64,000 nt of DNA from Batkoa obscura. Taxonomy: Eukaryota; Entomophthoromycota; Entomophthoromycetes; Entomophthorales; Batkoaceae. The stretch is taken from contig JASVEC010000011.1 of NCBI GenBank assembly GCA_030770535.1, positions 868,001 through 932,000 on the forward strand. The letters run 5' to 3'. Both the position numbers and the translations under genes were made by a program. The notes below the pieces were generated by a model. It saw only the letters and a program-made list of their open reading frames with translations. It was not told the origin of the DNA and made no database searches. Positions 24,048-36,298 of the stretch are shown piece after piece; the stretch's first letter is position 1, and each line of letters opens with the position of its first letter.

Positions 24048-25336
24048 ATGCAAGTGACCGTGATACGTGTACTTCAACTACTTTTCTGTCTTTTTCTGAT
24101 AGTAGGTATCAATGCAGAAACAGATATATTAAAAGACATTCAACAAGAGGCTAAAAAAGATGGAATCATCTATTTCAAAGACCCAAAATCGTTTAATAAA
24201 TATATTAATGGTAAAAGAGATTTTTCTATGCTAGTAGCTTTAACAGTTCTCGGTGAGAAGTTTGATTGTGCCCCTTGTCGGTAAGTATTTGATTAAAATT
24301 ATTTCTGTGGGCGATGTTTAATGAGGTTTTTTACTTTAGCCATCTTGATAACAACTTAAAACTTATTGCTAAAGATTTGGAAAAGAATGAAAATAAGGAT
24401 AAACTGTTCATTGCTTCTCTAGATTATGAGGATGCCACATCTGTTTTCGTTAAGGTATTCAAAATTTTGTTTGTGTTTTATAAATTTTTAGATTGTTCAT
24501 TAGTATGGATTAACTGGAGCACCTAATCTTTTCTTGTATACCCCAAATGAAGCTAAAACTTCGGACCCAAAATATCAAATCTATAATGAGTCTCATAGGT
24601 ACTACATTAGTTTATTATTAAGTAAAAAATTAATATGTTTTATAGCGAATCTTCCATTGAAGAAATGATCGAATTCCTTAATAAATATTTGGCTTTTAAA
24701 GTAAACTATAATCAAAATTAGATAGGAATATACATAAATAAGATAATCTAGGTATTCTACAACAAGCCAATAGACTATCAATCTTTAGCTTTAAAAGGAG
24801 GCGTTACAGTTAGTTTGATCGCTTTGGCCTATCTGTTTGCTGCCAATGTAAAACAACTTTTAACTAGTAAAAGGTTATGGTCAGCTATTACTTTAGTAAG
24901 TTTTAGATTTATAATCAAAATTGAACATCTAATTTAACATTCAGGTATTCATTCTCTCTATGTCCTCCGGTCAGATGTGGAACAGTATACGTCAGCCCGC
25001 CTATTCAAGAATGGCAAGGAATGGAGCTATACAATGGTATGCTTCTGGCTTCCAAGAACAATATGGATTAGAAAGCCATGTTATTGCTTTCATATGTACT
25101 TTTTTTTGTTTTTTCGTTTTTTTGTTAATTATAACTTATTGGTATTGTTATTAGATGGCTTAGCTACATTTGCAGTAATCTATATTGGCCGTACCACTCC
25201 TACAATCAGCAACCAATGGTTACAATCTTTGTTGGCCATTGCTTTTCTAGCTATCTTAGTAGGCTCCATCCTATTTCTAATGGGTGTATTTAAGCTCAAG
25301 TTTAGTCTTTACCCTTTCATATCTTTCAATTTTTAA
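24048..25336 (+). CDS. OST3: Oligosaccharyltransferase subunit OST3/OST6
   Basis: This is the thioredoxin-like subunit of the ER oligosaccharyltransferase that aids N-glycosylation by holding cysteine-containing substrates. The N-terminus MQVTVIRVLQLLFCLFLIVG is a signal peptide. The luminal domain keeps the redox motif in KFDCAPCR (CxxC). YGLTGAPNLFLYTP continues the thioredoxin fold. Four transmembrane segments follow, including SLIALAYLFAANV and LLAIAFLAILVGSILFLMG, with family residues MSSGQMWNSIRQPAY and GFQEQYGLESH between them. About five introns are present. It ends only 76 nt from the LRO1 stop codon, tail to tail. Confidence 0.92.
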
Positions 25337-25412
25337 AATTAGGAATGAATAAAATGGAATATATAATAATATAACCAATATAATTTTATTTGATAAGTTT
25401 GTCTTTTTACAT

Positions 25413-27636
25413 CTAAAGCGGTACTTTATCAGCCACGCTTAATATATCTGATTCAATACGATCTGTGATATTTTGGGCATCAAAGTCAGTTGCAATTTGC
25501 ATGATATCCATCTAGATAAAAAATTAGCAAATTTACTGTTTTATAACAAAATGAGGTTCTTACAGTAAGGCCATAATTCCCCAAGATATCAACGTGTTCA
25601 CCAGTTTCTGGACCCCCACGAATATCTTCATAGATAGCCACTGGTTTGTGCTTGAATTCTCTAGTTATTACTTCTAACCCACTTGGATTATACAACTTCT
25701 TTTTCCATCCTTTAACGCACATATATCCTAAAGATAACAATTGTACAGAACCATCTCTAAATAAAGGTGTTAGATTAAGCCTTTTATACTATTGATGCAT
25801 TATATTGTATTACCCTAATCCACTACGTACTCCAGACTCCGATTTTGAATCCAAATCGTTAATTTTATTATCAATAATATACTTCAAAGTCCTACTCTCA
25901 TCCAATTCCTCCAACGCTGGTGTTTCATCGTAATGATACGATCTTTCTGTAGGCAACCCATATCCATATAAGCAATAATACTTCATACTAGGAGCATTTG
26001 GCAAGTTAGTTTCTAATGGATTAGACCAAGCAGCCGGATCATCATTTCTTATTTGGTCTTCCTTTAAAGCAGCTCCAAAGCTATATGACTCTTCTAAATT
26101 CTTTTTGAACTGTTCGCCACCAGCCACTTTTAATAGCTGAATTGCTTCATCCACTGTAAAGTTGTGACCCAACGTGGATTGGGTAGGAAACAATAAAAAG
26201 TTACCATGAGAAACATGATTCTCAATGTCATCTGCTGCCTTTTCATGATTACCCCAAATATGCTCCCCACCCTTTGGAATCAAAGACCAAAGGCCACCCC
26301 AACTACGGAACAACTCAGCTCTTTCTTGTCTCGAAAAATAGCGTTCTAAAATATATTGTGCCATTGGTTGCACTGTTTCTCTTTGTTCACCACTAAGCAG
26401 AGAAGGGATTGTTTTTAAGGCGCCCAACAAGGAACCAGCTATATTTACAGAAGCATGGATGTGATCTTCTACCCAGTTTTTACCTCCTTTACCACCATTG
26501 TCACTCTCAACCCATTTTAAAAAATAGTACCATACAGAACCACCTAAAAAACAATTAATTAATTTTTTGTTAAGTTATCCCAAGATTTGGTTTACCCATG
26601 GAATGCGACAATACTACTAATTTTTCGCCAGAACCAATCTTTGCTCGTTCAATGGTATTTTTTAATTTACTAAAAAAACTATCTCTCTTTTCTAAATTAG
26701 CATAACTCAGTCTCCAATCATAAGCAGCCAGATGCATATTATTATTATCATAACCAAGAATTGCAAAGTTTTCAATTAATTTAGCCCATACCCAATAGCC
26801 AGTAACAAAATAGTCAGCAGCATCTAAACCTGTTTCAAATAAAAAAGAATAAATCGCTCCAATTGAAAGCTTATACTATTTAATTTACCCTGTGCTGCCC
26901 TTAACTTATAATCTCCGTTATCCAACCCAGTAACTGGGTCCAATTTTAAACTATTGACCCAGCATTGCTTATCAGTCAACACTGTTTTAAACATATTCAT
27001 TGTACCCCATATCCTTTGACGAAAGTACTTTTTTGAGCAATTATCTAACCCCCAGGACTCTAAACCCTAAAACACACTTAATAACAAATAACAATAAAAA
27101 TTCATAAATTAACTTACTGAGGTAATAATCCCCGGAATAATGACCACTGGATGTTTAGGCTTTGCGCCCATATCCTTTAACTTCCTACCTGGTGAGTCCT
27201 CAATCTTTGCCACTGGTGACCTCTGCGTCACACTATTACTGAAATTACCAAATAACTCCTCTAACATGCTGTTTTCGGGCAATAACGACTTCCAATCGCC
27301 ATCCGCCAAATCAAACTCAAAGTTAAAATAACTCGACCAATCGTTGCCATAAAAGTTTTGAATGCTTTCCTTTTTTGTAGACACCAAAAAGTAGGCTAGG
27401 ACAAAACCCAATAATGAACCAAAGATGAAGAATACTCTTCGTCGTGTCACACGTCTGAATCGACCATCTTCGGTCTGCTCTTCTTTAATTAATTGACCAG
27501 TCAGAAGCTCGTTGAAGGAACTCTTACGTTTTGATAAACTGGGCTTAATGCTGTTAGAGGTGGATGCTTCCTCCTCTTCTCTTTGAATTCGTCTCTCATT
27601 TTGCTTGCCTTTGCTCGTTTTTTTTACTTTCTCCAT
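25413..27636 (-). CDS. LRO1: Phospholipid:diacylglycerol acyltransferase LRO1
   Basis: It makes triacylglycerol by moving an acyl chain from a phospholipid to diacylglycerol in the ER. Exon 1 (27118-27636) encodes a Lys/Glu-rich cytosolic tail, one transmembrane anchor (VFFIFGSLLGFVLAYFLV) and HPVVIIPGIITS. The next exon continues GLESWGLDNCSKKYFRQRIW, the lid-like region of LCAT/PDAT enzymes. The catalytic serine lies in VVLSHSMGGSVWYYF, split by an intron near 26590. Later blocks include HLAAYDWRLSY, the MKYYCLYGYGLPTERSY segment and a C-terminal EHVDILGN containing the probable catalytic histidine. All family blocks are present in order across at least five exons. Confidence 0.94.
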
Positions 27637-28366
27637 TGTTTTTTGTTTTATTTTTATTGATTTTTGTTAATTTAAATGAAAAATGAGGTTTTAAACTCCT
27701 ATTTACTTCTTTATTAAGGGCTTTGATCCCTTTCATTTGGAAAAAATAGTTTATCCCTTATCTTTTTCCTTTTGTCATGAAAATGATGTCATTAGCTTAC
27801 CAGTTTTGGAACTTATTTGATACGTGGAATCTTAATCATAAACAAAGTACAAAAATGACATGATAACAAAACATGTATTATATATAATATACTCATTAAA
27901 GTGCTTCATATGAGCTAATGTAAAGTTATTATTGCTCAGCTTACACATTTATTTTAAAAGCTATTAATTTGACTTCACGACCAATATCTTAAACACTAGA
28001 TAAGTGACAACTACCAATCTTAAAAAAACAAATAAGCCACCTTAACCCAATCAGAGCTTTCCATTTTCATAAATCTATTGAATAAAGGTTCTAAGCATAT
28101 TAAATAATATCGAAAGCTGGATTTTTTAGAAGTTCGATCAATTTGGCTTTTTTTATTTAGAATTATCATATTCACTCTTATAATTCTATTTATATTATTT
28201 TTTTATAAATAACATAGCTATTTACTATTTAAATTCCTGTATAGGTACATTAAAATAATTTATTACTATATCCTTGTGTAGTAAGAACTATCACAACCTA
28301 TTTTATTAATAGTAGTAATTACAAAAGCGATACTTAGTGTACTTAACTCAAGATGTACCCAGTGTA
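27637..28366. other. Gene-free stretch between LRO1 and F-box array
   Basis: About 730 nt of AT-rich DNA holding the LRO1 promoter. No further feature is recognised. Confidence 0.4.
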
Positions 28367-29754
28367 TCACTGTATTTTTTTAACTTCATTATAAAGCTTT
28401 CTATTCTCAACAGGAGTAATAATTATTAGTAGAGCTGTCAACTTGGAACCCAAAATATCAGATTTTTGTGAGAAAATATCGAAAGGATTAAAACAAATCT
28501 TAAGAGGAGCCAAGTCGCTCCCAATAATGACTTTGCAGTATTTGCTGTTGGTGCTAATATTTGATGTGTCGAGGAGAGAAGGTGTAGAAGCATCACTAAC
28601 TTGATCGTTGGTATTCATAAGCTTGAAATTTTCAATTTTAATTACTTCAAGGTTCAGAAATGAGAATGAAAAATAATCAAAATCTCCAAATAAATATATA
28701 AAATAATCTATGTCAATCTATTTTATATACTTATATTTTATAAAACTACTTCTGGGATTAAACCTAACAATCTTTTAGTTTTATTAAAATACTTGAGTTG
28801 AATTCTCTGAATATTTGGTAGCAAAGAAATTGATTTTAATAATTTTACTGACACTTCTTTAACATGTACTTCATTTAAGCTTGATAACTTCATAAAATTG
28901 TGATTAAATTGATACTTAAAATCGGAATGGCCTAAAGTAACGATTTTGCCACCTTCTATTATCACACAACTCAAAAAATTCACCATTATAATCAATTTTA
29001 CAGTCTTTAAGTTTCTTAAATCTTCAAGGCAGCTGATATTGAAATCTCGAAATTGGCCTTTGATCTCTAATCCTAAGTTGGGTACAAAATTTACATTGGG
29101 ATCAAATCAAGAAGGAGTAGCAACGTTATCAAAAGTTTCCGATTTTAGTACTTCTAATACATTAAGTTTTACTTTAAATATATCTAATCTATCAAGGATT
29201 AAAGCATCGTTGGAATATATTGTAAGTGACTTTAATTTACTTGGGCTGAAGTCTTTGATTAGTTCTTTAATTGCCACCTCAGAGCCAGAAATTATAAACT
29301 CTTCAATTTAATTTAAATAACCTTTAAATATATTCAATGATTGTATATTACTAATGCAATTCGATAACCGCACTAGATCATAATCATTTATGATTAACTC
29401 ATTTATCTCTAATAGTTCAATTTTTACTTCACTACCATCCTTATTGATTATATCGTTTTCTTCGTTATAATCTACTGATACCACATTTGGGCAATAGTTC
29501 AAGTAATCAAGGGTATCAGATGTCATGTTTATATGCTCCACCAATAATCCATTTTTTCTATTGAAGTTTTTTTGATACCCACGATATTCCCCTTTAAAAT
29601 AAATTCCATATACTAAGTTATACTTGATAACATCATTGACAATTTTAAATAAACATTTATTTAAAAAACTATAGTTGAATAGCTCACCCGGGTTTAGTAG
29701 CTTAAATATCCCTTTTAGTAAAATATCTGGCAGTTGATCAAATTTGAGTAACAT
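28367..29754 (-). pseudogene. Broken F-box/LRR-like gene, copy 1
   Basis: It starts MLLKFDQLPDILLKGIFKLL, the same F-box as the intact gene at 53030-54376. The same frame continues through 29308 into EEFIISGSEVAIKELIKDF and VTLGHSDFKYQFNHNFMKLS, with an in-frame stop near 29308 and another near 29112. The C-terminal part (28367-28618) is in another frame. This gives two nonsense codons and at least one frame change over about 1.4 kb, with homology kept throughout. It is most simply a recently dead member of a repeated F-box family. Confidence 0.8.
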
Positions 29755-30690
29755 TCAAAAATACCAAAAGGGGAAGACTAGAATTTAACTTCTGTCCTAG
29801 TTAATCCAGAAGTATGTTCTTATGCTAATTGAATTGCTAGAATATTGTAGTAATACAAATATCATTGGCCAGGCAGGCGCCACTATCACTTTTACCATCC
29901 CAAAGTATTCAATATGTTTTCTCACATTCCAAATGCCCATTCGAGAATCAGTAAAAATAAATATCATTAGTGAAAGTTAATAAAGTTTATCTAAGAAAAT
30001 ATGAAACTCGATTCACCAAAGAAAGTTGGAATGGCTAAATATAATCTAGAGTATCTGTTAGGAAAATATTATAATGCTAAGGTTAGAACTGTAAATTAGA
30101 TCCTAAAATTATGAAAAATCAAGGTGGTGAAAGCAATATGATGGATCCCATAACTCCGTTACTTAAAAAGTGAAATAACATGCTTATGGCGAACTTCATT
30201 ATTGACATAAATTCATATTTTCATAATCGAACTCTTCCTACTTCATCAATGATTATGCTCAACAAAATAATATTCAGTAGGTCTCTTATTAGACTCGATT
30301 TGATGATTCCAAGGTCATGCTTAAATAATAATCAATCAAGTATAGTATACCTTAAATCAATGATAACTTAATGGAAAGGCGGCTCCTACAATCGTTTTTT
30401 ATCTGCATACCAATTCTCGATTAAACTTTATCTATAAAATCATTATGTTTACTACTATGATTTTATTCATATCAAAATTCTTTATTAAAAAGATAATTAT
30501 ATACTGTTTAATTTCCGTTTAAGTGTACTGAAAATGTTAGTGATTTATTAAAAAAAATGACTTGCATCTATGATATAACAAAAAAAGTATTGAAATTTAA
30601 CTTCGATTTTGAAATCTATATTTTAATAAAAATAGTACACCTAAAAGCCCTATGAACTATTTATTAATGAAATCAATTATAAAATCATAA
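29755..30690. other. Spacer with a repeated coding-like fragment
   Basis: About 29,990-30,190 is homologous to about 33,480-33,720. Both contain a plus-strand peptide of the form KEVGIVKYDLWYLVGKDYNV (here KKVGMAKYNLEYLLGKYYNA). The fragment lies upstream of a minus-strand F-box copy in both places. I do not recognise the protein. The rest of the spacer holds nothing recognised. Confidence 0.45.
29814..29823 (-). promoter_or_regulatory. TATA-like box of F-box copy 1
   Basis: ATAAGAACAT lies 60 nt before the start codon. The same 10-mer lies 50-58 nt before three other F-box copies. Confidence 0.4.
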
Positions 30691-30703
30691 ATCAAATATC
30701 AAG

Positions 30704-31670
30704 TTAATATGAAATATACCAGTTTATTGTTGGATTTTTTTCAATGTCACTATAAAACTTCTTATCCTTAGCAGAAGCAATAATTAACAACGGAGTTGTC
30801 AACTTGTAACCTAAAATATTAGACTCATGTGAAAGTTTTTCTAAAGGATTAAAACAAGTCTTAAAGGAAGCTATGACACTTGCTAATGGCTTCATAGCGT
30901 TTGTTATTGGTGCTAAAATCTTCGATGTATCAAAAAAAATGTTTATAAAAACAGTCTTTGTTATTGGTGCTAAAATGTTTGATGTGTCAACAAGCGAGGC
31001 TTTAAGAGTATTAACCTTAATATCAGTATCTATAAGTTTAAAATATCATATTTTAATTACTTCAAGATTCGGGAATAAAAACAAAAAACAACCAAAATCT
31101 TTAATGGAATCGGTAAATTTACTCATTTCAATTTCTTCAACAAAGTGACATTTATTCAACTCATTTCTATAGTCATAATTATCAAATAAATTTTTGATAT
31201 TAAAATATTGGCTAAAGTGAAGTAGTTTTTGAACATTAGGGGATATATTTTTGTTTAAAAATTTTACTAATAATTTTTCCACTCAAATAGCGCTTAAAAA
31301 TGAAAAAAGTGATGAAACCAAAAAATATCCCCATTTGGTAATATACAAATTATTTCGAATAGTGTTGTAGATACTTTTCTAGCATATACTTTTTTAAGGC
31401 TAATACTTCAGAGAATTTCTGATTAAACTGATAATTAAAATTAAAGTGACCTAATATAATAACGTTACTGCCTTCAATTAATCCCATTTTATATCTGCTA
31501 TCTGCTCTTTCAAAAAACCTACCAGAATAATCAATTAATTTTACGTTTTTCAATCTCCTTAAATCTCTAACACAACCAATATCAAGATCATTAAACTCCC
31601 CTCTAATTACTAATTCTAAATTAGTGTTAAAGTTTATATAGGGATTGAATCCTTTAGGAGTAATAACCAA
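30704..31670 (-). pseudogene. Broken F-box gene, copy 2 (lacks its N-terminus)
   Basis: The middle (LRRLKNVKLIDYSGRFFERA ... VIILGHFNFNYQF, 31350-31670) and end (FPNLEVIKI; TTPLLIIASAKDKKFYSDIE, ending at 30704) align with the intact F-box protein. There is no F-box. The 5' edge at about 31,665 is fused directly to the C-terminal tail of copy 3 (TTPLLVI then TPKGFNPY). A MITE at 31236-31336 splits it. Confidence 0.75.
31236..31336 (+). mobile_element. MITE (family A), inside F-box copy 2
   Basis: TTAGGGGATATATTTTTGTT at the left, AATAGCGCTTAAAAATG in the centre, GATGAAACCAAAAAATATCC at the right. It lies within the coding remnant, between the KYLQHYSK-encoding part and the HFSQYFNIKNLF-encoding part. 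The insertion is inside a gene copy, alive or already dead. Confidence 0.8.
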
Positions 31671-31674
31671 TAAT

Positions 31675-32856
31675 GGAGTAGTAAGGTTATGATCTATTTA
31701 ATCATAATGATATATTTCAAAACCATGACTACTTCTAAAGACTTCAAGGCTTGGGAATGAAGATAAGAGATATGTAAGGACTTTAAATCTATCTTGATAA
31801 TAGTCTATTTGAATTTCATTTATAAATTCGCACTTAAGCATATTATATTCAACATCTAATCCGATTACCTATTGATCAATTTTACTATAATCATTTATTT
31901 GGAATTTCCTGACATTTGGTAATAAAGAAATGGACTTTAATAATTACATTGGTGTTTGTCTAATACATATATCCTTTCAAGTTGATAGCTTCATGAAATC
32001 GTAACTAACTAGATGTTTAAAATCAAAATGGCCTAAAGTAATAACACTACTATTTTGAATTAATTTTATGCTATTGTCATCATTTATTCTAAAAAATCAC
32101 CACTTTTATACATTAGCTTTATACTTTAATTTCCTTAAATCACCAAACTAACTGATACCAAATTCAAAAGGATCTTTAACTTCCAGTTCTAAATTGAGTA
32201 CAAAATTTACACTAATGTTAGATTCATCAGAAGTAACAGCAATGTCAATAGTTTCCAACTCTCTCAAGGCATTAAAGCCCTATTTAATTATATCTAAGCT
32301 AATAAGATATAAATTGTACTCTGAGCATACTTGAAGTGACTTTAATTTATTTGGGTTGAAGTCTCTAATTAAATCTTTAATAACTATTTCAGATCCTTCA
32401 ATTTCAACGCTTCGATTTGGTTTAAGTAACTTCCAAATAAGTGTAAGTCGTCCATATAGTTCGGAGTGAGTATAACTAATTCCTTTAGCTCTTGTAATTC
32501 GATCATTATTTATGTAATGTTATCATTAATCTCGTTATCACTATTGTTAAGCTCATGTTCAACAGAATGATAATGTATAGATATCAAATTCAGGTATAAG
32601 TTTAAATATTCAATGGTGTCTATTTTTACAATAGTATGTTTCATCAAAGGTTCATTTTCTTTAATAAAATTTATTTGATAATCATGGCGTTCTTCCTGAT
32701 AATAAGTTGAATACACCAAATTGTATTTAATAACATAACTAGCAATTTGAATAAATATTTGTTTAGAAAACGATGCTCAAATAATTCATTTGGATCTAAT
32801 TGCTCAAAAATCCTTTCGAGTATAATATCTGGTAATTGATTAAAGCTGTACGACAT
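31675..32856 (-). pseudogene. Broken F-box gene, copy 3
   Basis: It starts MSYSFNQLPDIILERIFEQL at 32856 and can be followed in several frames down to SLEVFRSSHGFEIYHYD and TTPLLVI near 31,670. There it runs into copy 2. Frame changes and stops occur throughout, for example between the 32671-32856 and 32510-32719 open stretches. It is head to tail with copies 1 and 2. Confidence 0.75.
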
Positions 32857-33736
32857 TAAAAAGTCAAATAACGAAAAAAAAACAGGGTATCAATTTGCTT
32901 TCTATTTAGTTTATATTGTCCTTGCTCTAATCAAATTTAAATAAAGAATTGATAAAACTAAAAACCGCTAGTCAAATGGCAGGTTTACTGATTATGTATA
33001 ATAAAGCAACCAATTAGCTTTACCCTAATCGGAACAATAACTTAGAATTTGACGTAAATATACAAGTTACAAGAACAATAAAAATAAAACACAACTATAT
33101 TCATGAAAAGGTTATATATCGGATACTATTCCACTTTTCATAAAGCAAACAGGCTAATTACTCGTTAGTATTAAAAGAGAACTGCTAATACTTTTAATTA
33201 ACTTTTTGTTAATAAGATTGACTTACATCAACACACTTCATGTAACTGAGTATTTATTAGGTTTTGTGGTAAAGATAAATGTTTCTCTCTACCCCTATGC
33301 TCCCATAAAGCCCACTTTGAATGGCGTAGACCCTATCAGCCACTGCCTTTAGTATTCATCTTTTTATTTTAGTTGATAAGACACTTGGGTGCATGCTTTT
33401 CAAGAAAAAAAGAATAGATAATCTGTTTTATTAAAATAGTGAGGCTAAGGAGCCTAGTATTATCATAACAGCACAAATAAATAAAATTAATAGAAAATTA
33501 ACTGGGTTGTCTTCAAAGTTGATAAAGCTTACCTGTGAAAATATGGAATCTAATTTATTAAAAGAAGTTGGAATTGTCAAATATGATTTATGGTATCTAG
33601 TGGGAAAAGATTATAATGTTAAAATCAAAATTGTGATATTGAGGCCTAAATTAATAGGTATGACCAACTTGACGTTATTATTCTAGAAAATGAAATAACA
33701 TACATGAGCTCATGGAAATGAACGTTAAATAAGAAG
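32857..33736. other. Spacer with second copy of the coding-like fragment
   Basis: An open plus-strand stretch at about 33,480-33,690 reads LTGLSSKLIKL, then KEVGIVKYDLWYLVGKDYNV, then a stop. It matches the fragment at 29,990-30,190 at the peptide level. The rest has no recognised feature. Confidence 0.4.
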
Positions 33737-33842
33737 CATATGGGGTGTTTTTTTTGACTTCACTCTTTCCATCATCTTTTAAATACTATTTGAGCGGAAA
33801 AACTGCTAGTAAAATTCTTAAACAAAAAAACATCCTTATATT
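33737..33842 (-). mobile_element. MITE (family A), reverse
   Basis: CATATGGGGTGTTTTTTTTG at the left, TTTGAGCGGAAAAACTGC near the centre, AAACATCCTTATAT at the right. It is one of two copies 80 nt apart in opposite orientation. Confidence 0.85.
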
Positions 33843-33921
33843 TTTAATGGCCAAAAATGTCCAACTCTATTAATGATAGCAGCTGATAAAATAATATACA
33901 GTACACCTTCCAATAAAATCA

Positions 33922-34028
33922 ATATAGGAATGTATTTTTTTATTTAAGGATTTTACTAACAATCTTTCCACTTAAATAGCTCTTAAAAAATAGAAAAAAT
34001 AATGAAACCAAAAAAAACACCCCCATAT
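33922..34028 (+). mobile_element. MITE (family A), forward
   Basis: ATATAGGAATGTATTTTTTT at the left, CTTTCCACTTAAATAGC in the centre, AAACACCCCCATAT at the right. Confidence 0.85.
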
Positions 34029-34259
34029 AACGCTTCCTAAAATTATGTTTTGCTAAGAATTAGTTAAAACTCTAAACCTGATATTGATCTTAGTTAATAT
34101 AAAACAATATATATAGTTGTTCTATATATTTTACCAACTCATCTTTTATCTTTTTAAGACACTATTAGCTTCATTATGATAATTTTATTATATTTACGTT
34201 TTTTTATAAAGAATATAGCTAAAACCTATTTGAATTTATTTACACTCACTAGAAATATC

Positions 34260-34945
34260 AGTGATTTATTCAAGATTAGCAGAATAACTTTTAGCCTGTA
34301 ATTTCAAATTGAAAATAAAATCAATATTGGGATTCAATTTAATAAGAATATCAATACTGTCAAAAGGTTCCAATTTCAATATTCCCAATGTATTAAATTT
34401 TGATTTAAATATATTTAACTCGTCAAGAAATGAATATTCGTCGGAATATATAAGTAACTTTAGTTTACTTGAGTTGGAATACTTAATCATATTTTCAATG
34501 CTAAAATTTATTTTATTAAGTATTCTAATTTGATTTAATAATCTTTGATTTGATTTAAAAATTGTTCATTATCGTAATCCTCTATAATTAACTTAGTCTT
34601 GTTAATTTTACTTTTGTTTCAGCAGTATCATCATTAATATCATTAGTAATTTCATTATACCCAATAGATGTTATATTTGGGCAATAATTCAAATGTTCAA
34701 TGATATCAGGTAATACAACAACATGTTTCATTAAGGACCCATTTTCTTTAATAAACTTTATTTGATAATAATTGTATTCACCATAATAATAAACTGAATA
34801 TGTTAAATTGTATTTGATAATATAGTTGACAAATTTAAATAAATATTTGTTTAAAAAAGCAATAGTTAAATAATTCATTTGGATTTAGTTGCTTAAATAC
34901 CTCCTTCAATATAATATTTGGTGACTGATCGAAGTTAAGCGGCAT
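34260..34945 (-). pseudogene. Broken F-box gene, copy 4 (N-terminal half only)
   Basis: It starts MPLNFDQSPNIILKEVFKQL at 34945. A one-base length change in the T run near 34,860 shifts the frame inside the family segment FLNKYLFKFVNYI. Homology continues through NYCPNITSIGY and DELNIFKSKFNTLGILKLEP, then stops near 34,260. The C-terminal half is missing. Confidence 0.78.
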
Positions 34946-36298
34946 TAGAAAATCAAAGAAATGAAAAAAGGATGGATTTAGATTTTTTCTTATTATGTTC
35001 TTATGTTAAATGAGTTTCAATAAAAAATATTGCATTAAAGCTTTAATACTATTGGCTAAATGAATATCATTATCATCTTTATAGTTTGAATTATTCAATT
35101 AGTTTTGTATATATTAAATTATTAATTCGAAATTGATACAAAAGTAAAAGAGTTGTTGATTTGTAAAAAAAAACATTAAATAGTTATTAAACTAATTAAA
35201 GTGATTTAGCTATTACTTATTGTATTTAATAGCACCAAAATAGTAAAAGAATCAAATATGACAGCTTATCATCATACTATCCAATTTTGTTAAGTTATAA
35301 ATAATCTGAATTATATTTTAAAGGTAAACTTTTTTTAAAAAAATAATAGCTGCTTATGGAAAAGTTTAAATGTTCTATGAAAATGCTTTTAAAATGTATT
35401 GTATCTCTGTTAATTTTTGGTATTTTTAATATTTTAATAAAATATCTTTATTTATATACTTTTTAACATTTTAAAAAGAATATTTTTTAAGATCAGCTTA
35501 ATTTACCTGTTAAAAATGTATCTAGAATATTATATCGTTTTAATTAATATCCAATAAATCATACTGAAAATAGAATAAAACTTTGAGTTTTAATTTTTTA
35601 TAATTTTAGTTATTGTTCTTCTATAAATTGGAATGTATTATTCTCGCAAAGGTTATAACAGAATTCGCTTTATAATTTAAACTTTGAAAATAGTTGTATA
35701 ACAGTGTATAGTAAAAATATTGTGATAGAAATCATCAAAAAATTTTAAACATTACTTTTATAGGCAAATATGAAAATTACAAAGTTATTTTAACATATAT
35801 TTACAGCAAATTGATTTTATTATGTTCGAAAATCGTTTATAAGATTGATTTGATACTACTAATTATTATTTTAATAATTTTGTCAAATATATTAAATGAT
35901 CGAGCAATCGGTTAAAAAAATTTCAAAATAAAACTAAGTTCAAATTAAAATAAATCATTTTAAGCCACTCAATTTAATATTCCATTTAATTAAATTTTAC
36001 TGAAACAAAATTCACTAAAAGCAATTGATATCAATTCAATGTAAATTTTTAAAAAAAAGAAGGGAATTTTATTATTAGAAAGCACTAATTATAAGCTAAA
36101 ATAAAAAGAACAACTAAAATTTATTGCCCAAAGTTAAAAAAAGGTATTGAAAAACACAGCCAAAAAAGTGGGGGATCTAGAACTGGGAAGAAAGTTGATT
36201 GGTTCAAATTACCTTACAAGATCTTCCTCCCAACAATTTATTAAAAAGTTGAAAAATTAAAGTTTTATAATTTCAAGTTATTAATTCACTCACTTGTA
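34946..36298. other. Gene-free AT-rich stretch
   Basis: About 1.35 kb with no supported gene. It carries the F-box copy 4 promoter at one end and the CYRI promoter at the other. Confidence 0.4.
34995..35004 (-). promoter_or_regulatory. TATA-like box of F-box copy 4
   Basis: ATAAGAACAT lies 50 nt before the start codon and is shared with other F-box copies. Confidence 0.4.

Noticed and set aside
33737-34028. The pair of MITEs as a tiny CRISPR-like repeat array
   Set aside because: The two units are inverted relative to each other, ~105 nt long and self-palindromic. The genome is eukaryotic.
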